A stretch of 64,000 nucleotides of DNA from CAXBDP01 sp964598395. GTDB taxonomy: Bacteria > Bacteroidota > Bacteroidia > Cytophagales > Cyclobacteriaceae. The position numbers were made by a program, and so were the translations under genes. The stretch is taken from positions 42,026-106,025 of the forward strand of contig CAZRBW010000004.1 in assembly GCA_964598395.1 (NCBI GenBank), given 5' to 3'. Positions 17,586 through 25,355 of the stretch are shown here, in pieces. Below the pieces are notes generated by a model that worked only from the letters and a program-made list of their open reading frames with translations, was not told where the DNA came from and did not search any database. Every line of letters starts with the position of its first letter. The first letter of the stretch is position 1.

Positions 17586-18736
17586 ATAAATTGAATACTT
17601 GCTTCTATTTGAAGTTTTTTATCAAATTTCCCTTCTGCCAATTTTCTTGAATTAATTTGCGCTTCCGCCAGTCTATTTGGGCTATTTACGAATGGCCCAA
17701 TCGACTCAAAAAATTCCTCGAGATTTTCTGAATTGTAGGCAAATCCACAATCGTTTGCCTCTACCAAATCCTTCATCCATCCCTTAAAATTAAGGATAAT
17801 TAACTTCCCTGCAGCCAGTCCATCAAATAGCTTATTTGGACTACCAGTGTTTAGTATTGAAAATGGCGCATAGGATACTAATACTGCATCCGAAGACTCT
17901 AAAAGCTCTTTTACTTCCCATTTGGAACTATGCTCTCTGAATTCAACATTTTTTAGATTGAGTGATTCTGCTTTTGCCATAAGCATTTCTCTCTCCGCTC
18001 CTTCACCCATCAGTACAAAGGTCAACTTGGGCATCTTTTCCAAAGCCAATGCCGCAAGATTCAAAAGGTTATCTAAACCATTAGCCCGGCCCATTGCGCC
18101 AATGTAGCTTATTCGAAAGACGCTAATTTCATCTTTTTTAACCTCCCGTCTAAAGCCAAAGCATTCGACATCAGCAAAATTTGTAATTGTGATTATTGGT
18201 TTCCTAATAACGCCCAGTGTTTTGCGAATCGCATTTTCAATTGACGGAGAAAGAGCGATTATCCCAGCTGCATTTTTGTAAATTCTTCTTTCCAATTTAT
18301 ACAACACAGACTTAAGCATAGGATTTCGAATATAGCCTAATTCAATTGGCGCATCTGGCCATAAATCACCAACCTCCACGATGTAAGGCTTTTTCAAAAA
18401 CATGCCCAATGCGGGTACAGAAAGTGGGGTAGTAATTAGATAGAATAAATCGGTACTGGTAGTAAGAGATTTCGCAATGGAATATGCTTTTCTGGCAAAG
18501 GCTGTAAATGACTTTATTCTTTGCCAAAATTTAAAATGATTGTAATAAGGAATAGGCAGATAAATTACCCTAATGCCACCAATAACGAGCTCCTGTTGTT
18601 CAGATTTATTCCAAGAACTAATTACTTTCACTTCAAATCCACTTTCAACTAAGCCTTTTGCTAAATACCATGAGCGTATACCACCACCATCTTCAGGTGT
18701 TTTGAAATACTGATGGATAATGGTAACTCTATTCAT
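17564..18736 (-). CDS. GT4-family glycosyltransferase
   Basis: The 390-residue GT-B enzyme starts with the acceptor-domain motif HQYFKTPEDGGGIRSWYLA and a Gly-rich loop, has a linker near residue 200, and a nucleotide-sugar-binding C-terminal domain with VSYIGAMGRANGLDNLL-like and GSPNKLFDGLAAGKLIIL segments. It resembles WbuB-type enzymes that add a sugar to lipid-linked or O-antigen intermediates. The sugar cannot be told from sequence. It lies 37 bp downstream of nth on the same strand, with an octamer in the gap, and converges on gldB with a 22-bp overlap. Confidence 0.88.
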   Translation of the reverse strand: MNRVTIIHQYFKTPEDGGGIRSWYLAKGLVESGFEVKVISSWNKSEQQELVIGGIRVIYLPIPYYNHFKFWQRIKSFTAFARKAYSIAKSLTTSTDLFYLITTPLSVPALGMFLKKPYIVEVGDLWPDAPIELGYIRNPMLKSVLYKLERRIYKNAAGIIALSPSIENAIRKTLGVIRKPIITITNFADVECFGFRREVKKDEISVFRISYIGAMGRANGLDNLLNLAALALEKMPKLTFVLMGEGAEREMLMAKAESLNLKNVEFREHSSKWEVKELLESSDAVLVSYAPFSILNTGSPNKLFDGLAAGKLIILNFKGWMKDLVEANDCGFAYNSENLEEFFESIGPFVNSPNRLAEAQINSRKLAEGKFDKKLQIEASIQFIQNLPGL

Positions 18737-18773
18737 ATGCGAAAGATAAAAACAAAAAAGCGGGAGGTTATGC

Positions 18774-19421
18774 TTAAACCTTCTGTTGCTTTTCGAAATA
18801 CTTGCACATAAAACTCAACTTACAAGTATTGCAATTGGGAGTACGAGCTAGGCAGACATATCGGCCATGCAATATAAGCCAATGATGCGCTTTGGGTACA
18901 AGCTCTTTTGGAATATGCTTTACTAATTGCTTTTCTACTTCTAGAGGAGTTTTGGCTGTGAGTGGCACAAGACCCATGCGTCGCGATACACGATATACAT
19001 GGGTATCTACAGCCATTGTTGGCTGATTGTAGACGACGGATAAAATCACATTTGCGGTTTTGCGACCAACACCTGGCAATCTGATAAGATCTTCCATTCT
19101 ACCAGGAACTTCGCTTTCGAAATCATCTACCAGTAATTTGGCCATTCCGATAATGTGCTTGGTCTTATTATTCGGGTAGCTAATAGACCGAATATAAGGA
19201 AACACCTCATCGAAGTGAGCAACTGCAAGAGACTCCGGAGTTGGGAATCGTTCGATTAGGGCTGGAGTGACCATATTCACTCGCTTATCTGTACACTGAG
19301 CACTTAAGATCACGGCAATAAGAAGCTGATAAGAGTTGGCATACACCAACTCTGTTTCAGGTTCCGGCATTTCGTTAGAAAAGTACTCGATCAGTGCTTT
19401 GTACCGATCTATTTTACGCAT
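18774..19421 (-). CDS. nth: endonuclease III (bifunctional DNA glycosylase/AP lyase)
   Basis: The 215-residue base-excision enzyme removes oxidised pyrimidines and nicks AP sites. The HhH motif LPGVGRKTANVIL carries the catalytic lysine K121, the catalytic aspartate is D139 (MAVDTHVYRVSRR), and the 4Fe-4S cluster loop is C190-x6-C197-x2-C200-x5-C206. All key residues are intact and length is normal. It starts 11 bp downstream of a small gene that follows an ECF sigma factor, so it may be part of the same transcript. Confidence 0.97.
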   Translation of the reverse strand: MRKIDRYKALIEYFSNEMPEPETELVYANSYQLLIAVILSAQCTDKRVNMVTPALIERFPTPESLAVAHFDEVFPYIRSISYPNNKTKHIIGMAKLLVDDFESEVPGRMEDLIRLPGVGRKTANVILSVVYNQPTMAVDTHVYRVSRRMGLVPLTAKTPLEVEKQLVKHIPKELVPKAHHWLILHGRYVCLARTPNCNTCKLSFMCKYFEKQQKV

Positions 19422-19432
19422 TCTGATTTTTT

Positions 19433-19666
19433 TTAAACCGAATGCAAGTTAGCGTTTTTTGAGTACGCTAAAATCGATTCCACACATCTATCAGATGGGC
19501 TTGTGTTAAAATTGCTCAGAATTTTCACAGCTGAAAGCATTTCACCATATTGATCGATTATTTCCTGATCGACCAAAAGAGAAAGCTCTATTTGCTGGTT
19601 TTCCTCCGGGCTAGTTTCTTCATAAATGTATCTGACGATGTCATTTTGGGTAGATGTTTTGATCAT
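19433..19666 (-). CDS. 77-residue protein overlapping an ECF sigma gene
   Basis: The small acidic protein (MIKTSTQNDIVRYIYEE...) overlaps the 3' end of the sigma factor gene by 26 bp in another frame. It is helical in appearance, has no membrane segment and one cysteine, and lacks the HxxxCxxC zinc motif of classical anti-sigma factors. Position and overlap suggest translational coupling and a role in controlling the sigma factor, which is inference. The N-terminal pattern (YIYEETSPEENQQIELSLLVDQEI) resembles the N-terminal helical region of anti-sigma proteins. Confidence 0.6.
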   Translation of the reverse strand: MIKTSTQNDIVRYIYEETSPEENQQIELSLLVDQEIIDQYGEMLSAVKILSNFNTSPSDRCVESILAYSKNANLHSV

Positions 19667-20240
19667 ACGCTATATTATGTTTAACCATTTTTTTCTTTAA
19701 GTTAATCAGTGCATAGCGCATTCTTCCCAAGGCTGTGTTAATACTAACACCAGTGGATTCGGCAATTTCATGAAAGCTCATTTCCATGTAATGGCGCATT
19801 ATCAGTACTTCGCGCTGCGTATCAGGCAGCTCTTTGATAAAGCGTTTCAACATTGCATTAGTATCATTCCGAATCTGAACATTCTCCCACGATTCTTCAG
19901 TAAATTCAAGCGTATTGAATACTGACGAACCGTCCTCCATAATAATGGTAGGATAGCGTTTCGCTTTTCTAAAATGATCTATCGCAAGATTGTGAGCAAT
20001 TCTTTGAACCCACGGCAAAAACTTGCCTTCTTCATTGTACCTTCCAGACTTAATGGTGTTAATCACCTTAATGAAGGTTTCCTGAAATAAATCTTCCGCT
20101 ATGTACTGATCTTTTACGATCAGATAGATGGTGGTGAAAATTTTGTTCTTGTGGCGTTCGACCAGCTGAGCAAAAGCATCTTCGTTACCATTTTTGTAAA
20201 GCGCCAGCAGTTGGCTGTCGCTCAAACCATAATCTCTCAT
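19641..20240 (-). CDS. ECF-type RNA polymerase sigma factor
   Basis: The 199-residue protein has sigma-70 region 2 (residues 20-90: the -10 recognition helix includes AEDLFQETFIKVI and PWVQRIAHNLAIDHFRK) and region 4 (about 125-185: LPDTQREVLIMRHYMEMSFHEIAESTGVSINTALGRMRYAL). Region 3 is missing, as is typical of the ECF group. It is the first gene of the set sigma factor - 77-residue protein - nth - glycosyltransferase on the minus strand. A coupled small gene overlaps it. The regulon is unknown; the upstream 274 bp contain no clear self-regulated site that I can name. Confidence 0.92.
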   Translation of the reverse strand: MRDYGLSDSQLLALYKNGNEDAFAQLVERHKNKIFTTIYLIVKDQYIAEDLFQETFIKVINTIKSGRYNEEGKFLPWVQRIAHNLAIDHFRKAKRYPTIIMEDGSSVFNTLEFTEESWENVQIRNDTNAMLKRFIKELPDTQREVLIMRHYMEMSFHEIAESTGVSINTALGRMRYALINLKKKMVKHNIAYDQNIYPK

Positions 20241-20497
20241 GTGTTTGTACTTTTAGTAAACGTAGAGCTTTATATCATATTGTCTGGTTTAGGGTGTTGG
20301 TAAAAAAATAATATAGTCTCAAATGTATTCTTTCGAAGGTTACTTGCAAAATTTTTTAATTGTTTTTTTGTTATATCTGATAAAATAATCGCTTCTGTAA
20401 TGAATACACCAATATAATTAGGCATTCTGCGAATTCTATAGTCAAAAACCTTGCTGCAAAAAAATTGAAATAATATCCGAAACCATTTGCTAAAACG

Positions 20498-20505
20498 TAC
20501 TTTTG
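20498..20505 (+). promoter_or_regulatory. -7 box directly upstream of uvrA
   Basis: TACTTTTG matches TAnnTTTG exactly and ends 9 bp before the uvrA ATG at 20515. A start point about 5-7 nt downstream of the box would leave a leader of only a few nucleotides. The intergenic stretch 20241-20497 holds nothing else I can identify. Confidence 0.4.
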
Positions 20506-20514
20506 TATAATAGT

Positions 20515-23340
20515 ATGCTCGATTCAACATTGGAACTTAAACCATTCGATCCTGAAACAATAAACCCGAAAGAGTTTATTATTATTCATAAGGCTCGTGT
20601 CAATAATCTTAAAAATCTTTCTGTTGCGATTCCACGCAATAAGCTTGTGGTAATTACTGGGCTTTCGGGTTCTGGTAAGTCATCTTTAGCCTTTGATACT
20701 CTTTTTGCAGAAGGACAAAGAATGTATGTCGAAAGCCTAAGTGCCTATTCGCGGCAGTTCTTGGGCAGAATGCAAAAGCCTGAAGTGGATTTTATCAGAG
20801 GCGTTTCCCCTGCAATTGCCATTGAACAAAAAGTAAGCAATCGCAACCCTAGATCTACGGTAGGCACTAGCACAGAGATTTATGATTACCTCAAACTCTT
20901 ATTTGCCCGAATTGGGATTACCTACTCTCCCACATCTGGTGAAATAGTTAAAAAAGATTCCGTAGCGGATGTAGTCAACTTCCTATTGGAACATGAGCTA
21001 GGCACAAAATTTTTGGTGCTTTGCGAATTGAAGCTTAGCAATGAAAGACCCCTCTCAAAAGAACTTGAACTGCTTTTACAAAAAGGCTTTTCTAGAGTGA
21101 TGGTGAATGGAGAAGTTTCTTTCGTAGAAGATTTGCTTTCTGAAAATCTAAAATTAGGAAAAAAGGATAATATTGAGATTCTGATAGATAGAGGCGTTGT
21201 AAATAAGGAGGATGAGGATGCCATTTTTAGAACTTCAGATTCCATACAAACAGCTTTTTTCGAAGGAGAAGGTACATGTATCATCCAAATAGTGGGAGGT
21301 GAGCAAAGAGTATTTTCGGATAAATTTGAGTTGGACGGCGTTGTATTTGAAGAGCCAAGCGTGAATTTCTTTAGCTTCAACAATCCCTATGGTGCCTGCC
21401 AAACTTGCGAAGGTTTTGGCAAGGTGCTGGGAATAGATGAGGATTTGGTGATACCAGATAAGAGTTTGAGTATATATGAAGGAGCTGTTTTGCCTTGGCG
21501 ATCCGAATCATTTACAAACTGGCAGCAACCCTTGGTGAAGAATGGAATTCACTTTGACTTCCCAATTCATAGACCATACAATGAGCTTACCGAGGAGCAA
21601 CAAAGACTCGTATGGGATGGCAATAAGTATTTCGATGGCATCAACTCTTTTTTTGCTCATTTAGAGTCAAAAACACATAAAATTCAATATCGAGTATTGC
21701 TATCTAGATACAGAGGAAGAACAGTTTGCCCTGATTGTAGAGGAAGTAGATTGAGAAAAGATGCTGCATACGTCAAAATTGATGGGTATTCGATTACAGA
21801 CTTGGTATTAAAGCCAATTGATAAGCTTGCGGAAATTTTTGACTCCTTAAAAATCAGCGAATTTCAAGAAAAAGTAGCGAAGAGAATTTTAACGGAAATA
21901 AAGAACCGAATTGGCTTTTTGGAACAAGTTGGTTTGGGCTATCTCACATTAAATAGACTTACCTCCACTTTGTCTGGTGGAGAATTTCAGAGGATAAAAT
22001 TATCAACTTCCTTGGGCAGCGCACTTGTTGGATCCATGTATATTTTGGACGAGCCGAGTATTGGACTACACCCTAGAGATACGGATAGACTAATAGGCGT
22101 ATTGAAATCTCTCCGGGATATTGGTAACACGGTGATTGTGGTGGAGCATGAAGAAAAAGTAATGCATGCTGCAGATCAGATTATAGATATTGGGCCAGAT
22201 GCTGGAAATCATGGTGGGAATTTGGTGTTTCAAGGAACGATGGATGAACTTAAAGCGTCATCTGCTTCGTGGACGGCCAAGTATTTGAATGGAACTGAGA
22301 AAATCCTCCCGCCATCCTCCCGCCGACAATGGAAGGATGCAATTATAATAAAAGGTGCACGAGAGAATAACCTCAAAAGTATTGATGTTCAGTTTCCGTT
22401 AGATATCCTCACAGTAATTACTGGGGTAAGTGGTTCAGGAAAATCTACTTTGATCAAAAAGATTCTGCATCCTTCTATTGCCAAAATATTGGGTGTGGGA
22501 GCAGAAGCAACAGGCAAATTTGATAAGCTGGAAGGTGATTATAAAAGAGTAAGTCAGATCGAATTTGTAGATCAAAACCCAATTGGCAAATCATCTAGAT
22601 CCAATCCTGTGACTTATGTGAAAGCTTACGATGCAATCCGTCAGCTTTATGCCGAGCTTCCAATGAGCAAACAAAGAGCATATAAGCCAGCGTTTTTCTC
22701 ATTCAATGTTGATGGCGGACGTTGTGAAGATTGCCAAGGAGAAGGAACGGTGAAAATCGAGATGCAATTTATGGCAGATATTTACCTTACCTGTGAGAGT
22801 TGTAAAGGCAAGCGATTCAAATCTGAGATTTTGGATGTGGTATATAATGACAAGAACATCTCTGAAGTATTGGAAATGACTGTTGATGAAGCACTCATAT
22901 TTTTTGTGGCTCAACAGCCAATTATCAATAAATTAAAGCCTCTTCAAGATGTAGGCTTAGGCTATATTCGTTTAGGTCAATCTTCTAATTCTCTTTCTGG
23001 TGGTGAAGCTCAGCGAGTGAAACTGGCTTCTTTCCTTGGCCGAAGTGGTAAAACGAGTAAAGATCATATTCTATTTATATTCGATGAGCCAACTACTGGA
23101 CTGCATTTCCATGATATCAAAAAACTATTGGGGGCTATAAATGCCTTGGTAAATCAGGGAAATTCGGCAATAATAATAGAGCATAATATGGAGGTGATAA
23201 AGTCCGCAGACTGGATCATTGACCTCGGCCCTGAAGGTGGGGAAGCGGGAGGATATGTAGTGTTTGAAGGCACTCCCGACGAAATGATCAAAAGCGATAT
23301 AGGCTATACCTCAAGCTACCTGAGCGAAAACTGGCAATAA
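20515..23340 (+). CDS. uvrA: excinuclease ABC subunit UvrA
   Basis: The 941-residue ABC-type ATPase recognises DNA lesions for nucleotide excision repair. It has two Walker A loops (GLSGSGKSS near residue 48 and GVSGSGKST near 636), two LSGGE signatures, and two zinc knuckles: C-x2-C pairs CQTCEGFGK/CPDCRGS in the first half and CEDCQGEGT/CESCKGKRF in the second. The linker between the halves near residue 597 contains two GCGGGAGG octamers 11 bp apart. ATG 20515 (MLDSTLELKPF) is preferred over an in-frame TTG at 20503, which lies in the -7 box. Confidence 0.97.
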   Translation: MLDSTLELKPFDPETINPKEFIIIHKARVNNLKNLSVAIPRNKLVVITGLSGSGKSSLAFDTLFAEGQRMYVESLSAYSRQFLGRMQKPEVDFIRGVSPAIAIEQKVSNRNPRSTVGTSTEIYDYLKLLFARIGITYSPTSGEIVKKDSVADVVNFLLEHELGTKFLVLCELKLSNERPLSKELELLLQKGFSRVMVNGEVSFVEDLLSENLKLGKKDNIEILIDRGVVNKEDEDAIFRTSDSIQTAFFEGEGTCIIQIVGGEQRVFSDKFELDGVVFEEPSVNFFSFNNPYGACQTCEGFGKVLGIDEDLVIPDKSLSIYEGAVLPWRSESFTNWQQPLVKNGIHFDFPIHRPYNELTEEQQRLVWDGNKYFDGINSFFAHLESKTHKIQYRVLLSRYRGRTVCPDCRGSRLRKDAAYVKIDGYSITDLVLKPIDKLAEIFDSLKISEFQEKVAKRILTEIKNRIGFLEQVGLGYLTLNRLTSTLSGGEFQRIKLSTSLGSALVGSMYILDEPSIGLHPRDTDRLIGVLKSLRDIGNTVIVVEHEEKVMHAADQIIDIGPDAGNHGGNLVFQGTMDELKASSASWTAKYLNGTEKILPPSSRRQWKDAIIIKGARENNLKSIDVQFPLDILTVITGVSGSGKSTLIKKILHPSIAKILGVGAEATGKFDKLEGDYKRVSQIEFVDQNPIGKSSRSNPVTYVKAYDAIRQLYAELPMSKQRAYKPAFFSFNVDGGRCEDCQGEGTVKIEMQFMADIYLTCESCKGKRFKSEILDVVYNDKNISEVLEMTVDEALIFFVAQQPIINKLKPLQDVGLGYIRLGQSSNSLSGGEAQRVKLASFLGRSGKTSKDHILFIFDEPTTGLHFHDIKKLLGAINALVNQGNSAIIIEHNMEVIKSADWIIDLGPEGGEAGGYVVFEGTPDEMIKSDIGYTSSYLSENWQ
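22305..22323 (-). repeat. tandem pair of GCGGGAGG octamers in the UvrA linker
   Basis: Two minus-strand copies occupy 22305-22312 and 22316-22323, 11 bp apart start to start, both encoding part of an LPPSSRR stretch between the two ATPase halves. Confidence 0.8.
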
Positions 23341-23366
23341 AAAAAGCTGTCCCTAATTGAGACAGC
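23341..23366 (-). terminator. intrinsic terminator for the YcxB-like gene
   Basis: A 6-bp stem GCTGTC/GACAGC with a 9-nt loop is flanked on the minus strand by a T-run of five to seven bases, so it terminates leftward transcription. It also lies directly after the uvrA stop. Confidence 0.7.
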
Positions 23367-23392
23367 CTAAATATCTTCAGCTCTATATAAAT

Positions 23393-23866
23393 TTACTTTG
23401 TCAATTCTTTTCTGCGAAGAATTGTCTCTACAAATTTCCTTTCGTTGTCTGTATTGAAGATACGGAATGGCAAATAGATAAATTGCGCTTTAGATAATAC
23501 GAATAAGAAGGCATCTTTTCTGACTTCGGCTTTTTTGATTTTGTCCCAAGTGACAGGCATTCCTTGCTTGGTATTCACCCAGATGATGATGTCCTTGCTG
23601 GTGATTTGATAGCTTAGTTTCTCAAAAAGCATTTTGGTTTGCTCCATTTGAGTAACTCCAGCAAACTGAATAAGCCAAAATAACCAATAAAGAGCTAAAG
23701 CGATAAGAGCACCTATCCACCACCAATTAGATGGAACAACGAAAGTCATCGCGCAAATGGCGATAAAGATGAGCCATACCCACCATTGCTCTTTCAGAAT
23801 ATTCTTGAGGCCTAATTTTATAAATGTGCTGGTTTCCAGCTTATACTTTTTCGTTTTAACGATCAT
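23393..23866 (-). CDS. YcxB-like membrane protein
   Basis: The 157-residue protein has two membrane segments (about residues 29-45 and 49-68: WVWLIFIAICAMTFVV, WIGALIALALYWLFWL). A C-terminal domain resembling YcxB follows, with VNTKQGMPVTWDKIKKAEVRKDAFLFVLSKAQFIYLPFRIF-type alternation near 112-150. YcxB-like proteins are poorly characterised inner-membrane proteins. It stands alone between uvrA and nadC on the minus strand and has its own terminator. No enzymatic motif is visible. Confidence 0.65.
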   Translation of the reverse strand: MIVKTKKYKLETSTFIKLGLKNILKEQWWVWLIFIAICAMTFVVPSNWWWIGALIALALYWLFWLIQFAGVTQMEQTKMLFEKLSYQITSKDIIIWVNTKQGMPVTWDKIKKAEVRKDAFLFVLSKAQFIYLPFRIFNTDNERKFVETILRRKELTK

Positions 23867-23948
23867 TACTAATTGAATTTAATTTCTTGCCCTTCAAAAG
23901 GCTTGCAAATATCCGATTTTAAAAGGAATTCAAGAAATAAATATTCGA

Positions 23949-24821
23949 TTAAGAACCAACCGCTTTAAGACTTAAATCTAAGCTTTTATATGAATGAGTA
24001 AGTGCGCCAACTGAAATATAATCAACACCTGTTTCGGCCACTGATTTGATATTGGTTTCGGTAATACCTCCAGAAGCTTCAGTTTCGAATCTGCCTTTTA
24101 TTAATCCGACTGCCTCAATCAGCATCTCTGGTTTCATATTATCGAGCAAAATTCTATGAACTCCTCCTTCATCCAACACTTCTTTTACTTCATTAATTGA
24201 TCGAGTTTCAATCTCAATCCTCAAATCTTTGCCTTGTTCCTTTAAATAAGCCCTGGTGGCTCGAATGGCCTTTGTAATCCCTCCACAAAAATCAATGTGG
24301 TTATCTTTCAATAGGATCATATCAAACAAACCGAATCGGTGATTTACACCTCCTCCGATAGCAACTGCCCACTTTTCCATCATTCTGAAGCCTGGGGTTG
24401 TTTTGCGGGTATCCAAAAGTCTAGCTTTTGTATGATTTATCATTCGATTCAAATTGTGGGTATAGGTTGCAATTGCACTCATTCTTTGCATACAATTGAG
24501 CACCAAACGTTCGCCAGTTAAAATACTTGCTGCAGGACCATCTACTAGAAATATCACTTCTCCTTTACTCATTCTAGAGCCATCCTTTTTTAGTATTTGT
24601 ACAGAAAGTCTTGGATCTAGCTTCTTAAAAATCATTTCGGCCAAATCTACTCCCGCCACTACGCCATCATCTTTGCAAAGTAGACGGGCCATTTCATTGG
24701 CACCAGGTGGGATGGAGGCTAAGGAAGTATGATCACCATCGCCTACATCTTCCTTCAATGCTAATTCAATAAATTCATTGATACCTTCTTGCGATAGGTA
24801 AGGGAGAGTTTTCCAGTTCAT
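23949..24821 (-). CDS. nadC: nicotinate-nucleotide pyrophosphorylase (carboxylating)
   Basis: The 290-residue enzyme makes nicotinate mononucleotide from quinolinate and PRPP in de novo NAD synthesis. Conserved segments include LNCMQRMSAIATYT, LLDTRKTTPGFRMMEKWAVAIGGGVNHR and IETRSINEVKEVLDEGG, which hold the quinolinate and PRPP contacts (R and K residues). Length is standard. The gene starts 4 bp downstream of the DUF4783 gene, so the two form one operon on the minus strand. No nadA or nadB is nearby. Confidence 0.96.
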   Translation of the reverse strand: MNWKTLPYLSQEGINEFIELALKEDVGDGDHTSLASIPPGANEMARLLCKDDGVVAGVDLAEMIFKKLDPRLSVQILKKDGSRMSKGEVIFLVDGPAASILTGERLVLNCMQRMSAIATYTHNLNRMINHTKARLLDTRKTTPGFRMMEKWAVAIGGGVNHRFGLFDMILLKDNHIDFCGGITKAIRATRAYLKEQGKDLRIEIETRSINEVKEVLDEGGVHRILLDNMKPEMLIEAVGLIKGRFETEASGGITETNIKSVAETGVDYISVGALTHSYKSLDLSLKAVGS

Positions 24822-24825
24822 CTAT

Positions 24826-25236
24826 TTATTCTCGGCTAAAATCTAAATTGTAAACTTTATATATATCATTAACCTTGCGTACTCGAACCAAAACTCTAAA
24901 ATTTCCATTGGCCGAAGCATACTTTCCTATTATATATTGAAGCCCATCTTTTGGGCCGCCTTCGTGAATTATTTGAAAGCTAATGGGTGGATTCTTTTGA
25001 AAAAAATCTTTTAGGACGAACTCCGCTTGCGCACTGCTGAATGTCTGCTGATCCTTTTCAATGGTAATATCTACTCTTTCATGGAGCATTTTGACCAACT
25101 CATTTGAATTACCACTTTTTATAAGATTGCCTGCTTGAGTTAACACAGCATTTTGACCTAATGCATTTTGCGTAAATAGGAAACTAATGAGCAAAAGACT
25201 TGTTAAGTAAACTAAACTTCTATTGTTTAAATGCAT
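24826..25236 (-). CDS. DUF4783 family secreted protein
   Basis: From ATG 25236 the product is 136 residues with a signal peptide (SLVYLTSLLLISFLFTQNALGQ) and one DUF4783-type NTF2-like domain (LIKSGNSNELVKMLHERVDI, then YIIGKYASANGNFRVLVRVR). The family is confined to Bacteroidota and has no known function; the NTF2-like fold suggests small-ligand binding. A longer reading from 25326 adds 30 residues of unlikely sequence before the signal peptide. It is 4 bp upstream of nadC and co-transcribed with it. Confidence 0.8.
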   Translation of the reverse strand: MHLNNRSLVYLTSLLLISFLFTQNALGQNAVLTQAGNLIKSGNSNELVKMLHERVDITIEKDQQTFSSAQAEFVLKDFFQKNPPISFQIIHEGGPKDGLQYIIGKYASANGNFRVLVRVRKVNDIYKVYNLDFSRE

Positions 25237-25343
25237 AATTATGAGGTTTTTAAAAACACACATTTGTCTAAAACTGTGCCATATGCAAAAAATATCTCTA
25301 GAATCGAAAAACGAGCTATAAGTCAAATTTAGTAAACGAGCTG

Positions 25344-25351
25344 TATCTTTG
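25344..25351 (+). promoter_or_regulatory. -7 box abutting the gpmI start
   Basis: TATCTTTG is an exact TAnnTTTG match and ends just 4 bp before the gpmI ATG. The expected start point would coincide with the start codon, so a leaderless transcript is possible. Confidence 0.45.
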
Positions 25352-25355
25352 AAAC

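Noticed and set aside
20270..20530. 86-residue minus-strand reading frame upstream of uvrA
   Set aside because: It overlaps the uvrA start and promoter box, has no recognisable features and a composition unlike neighbouring proteins.
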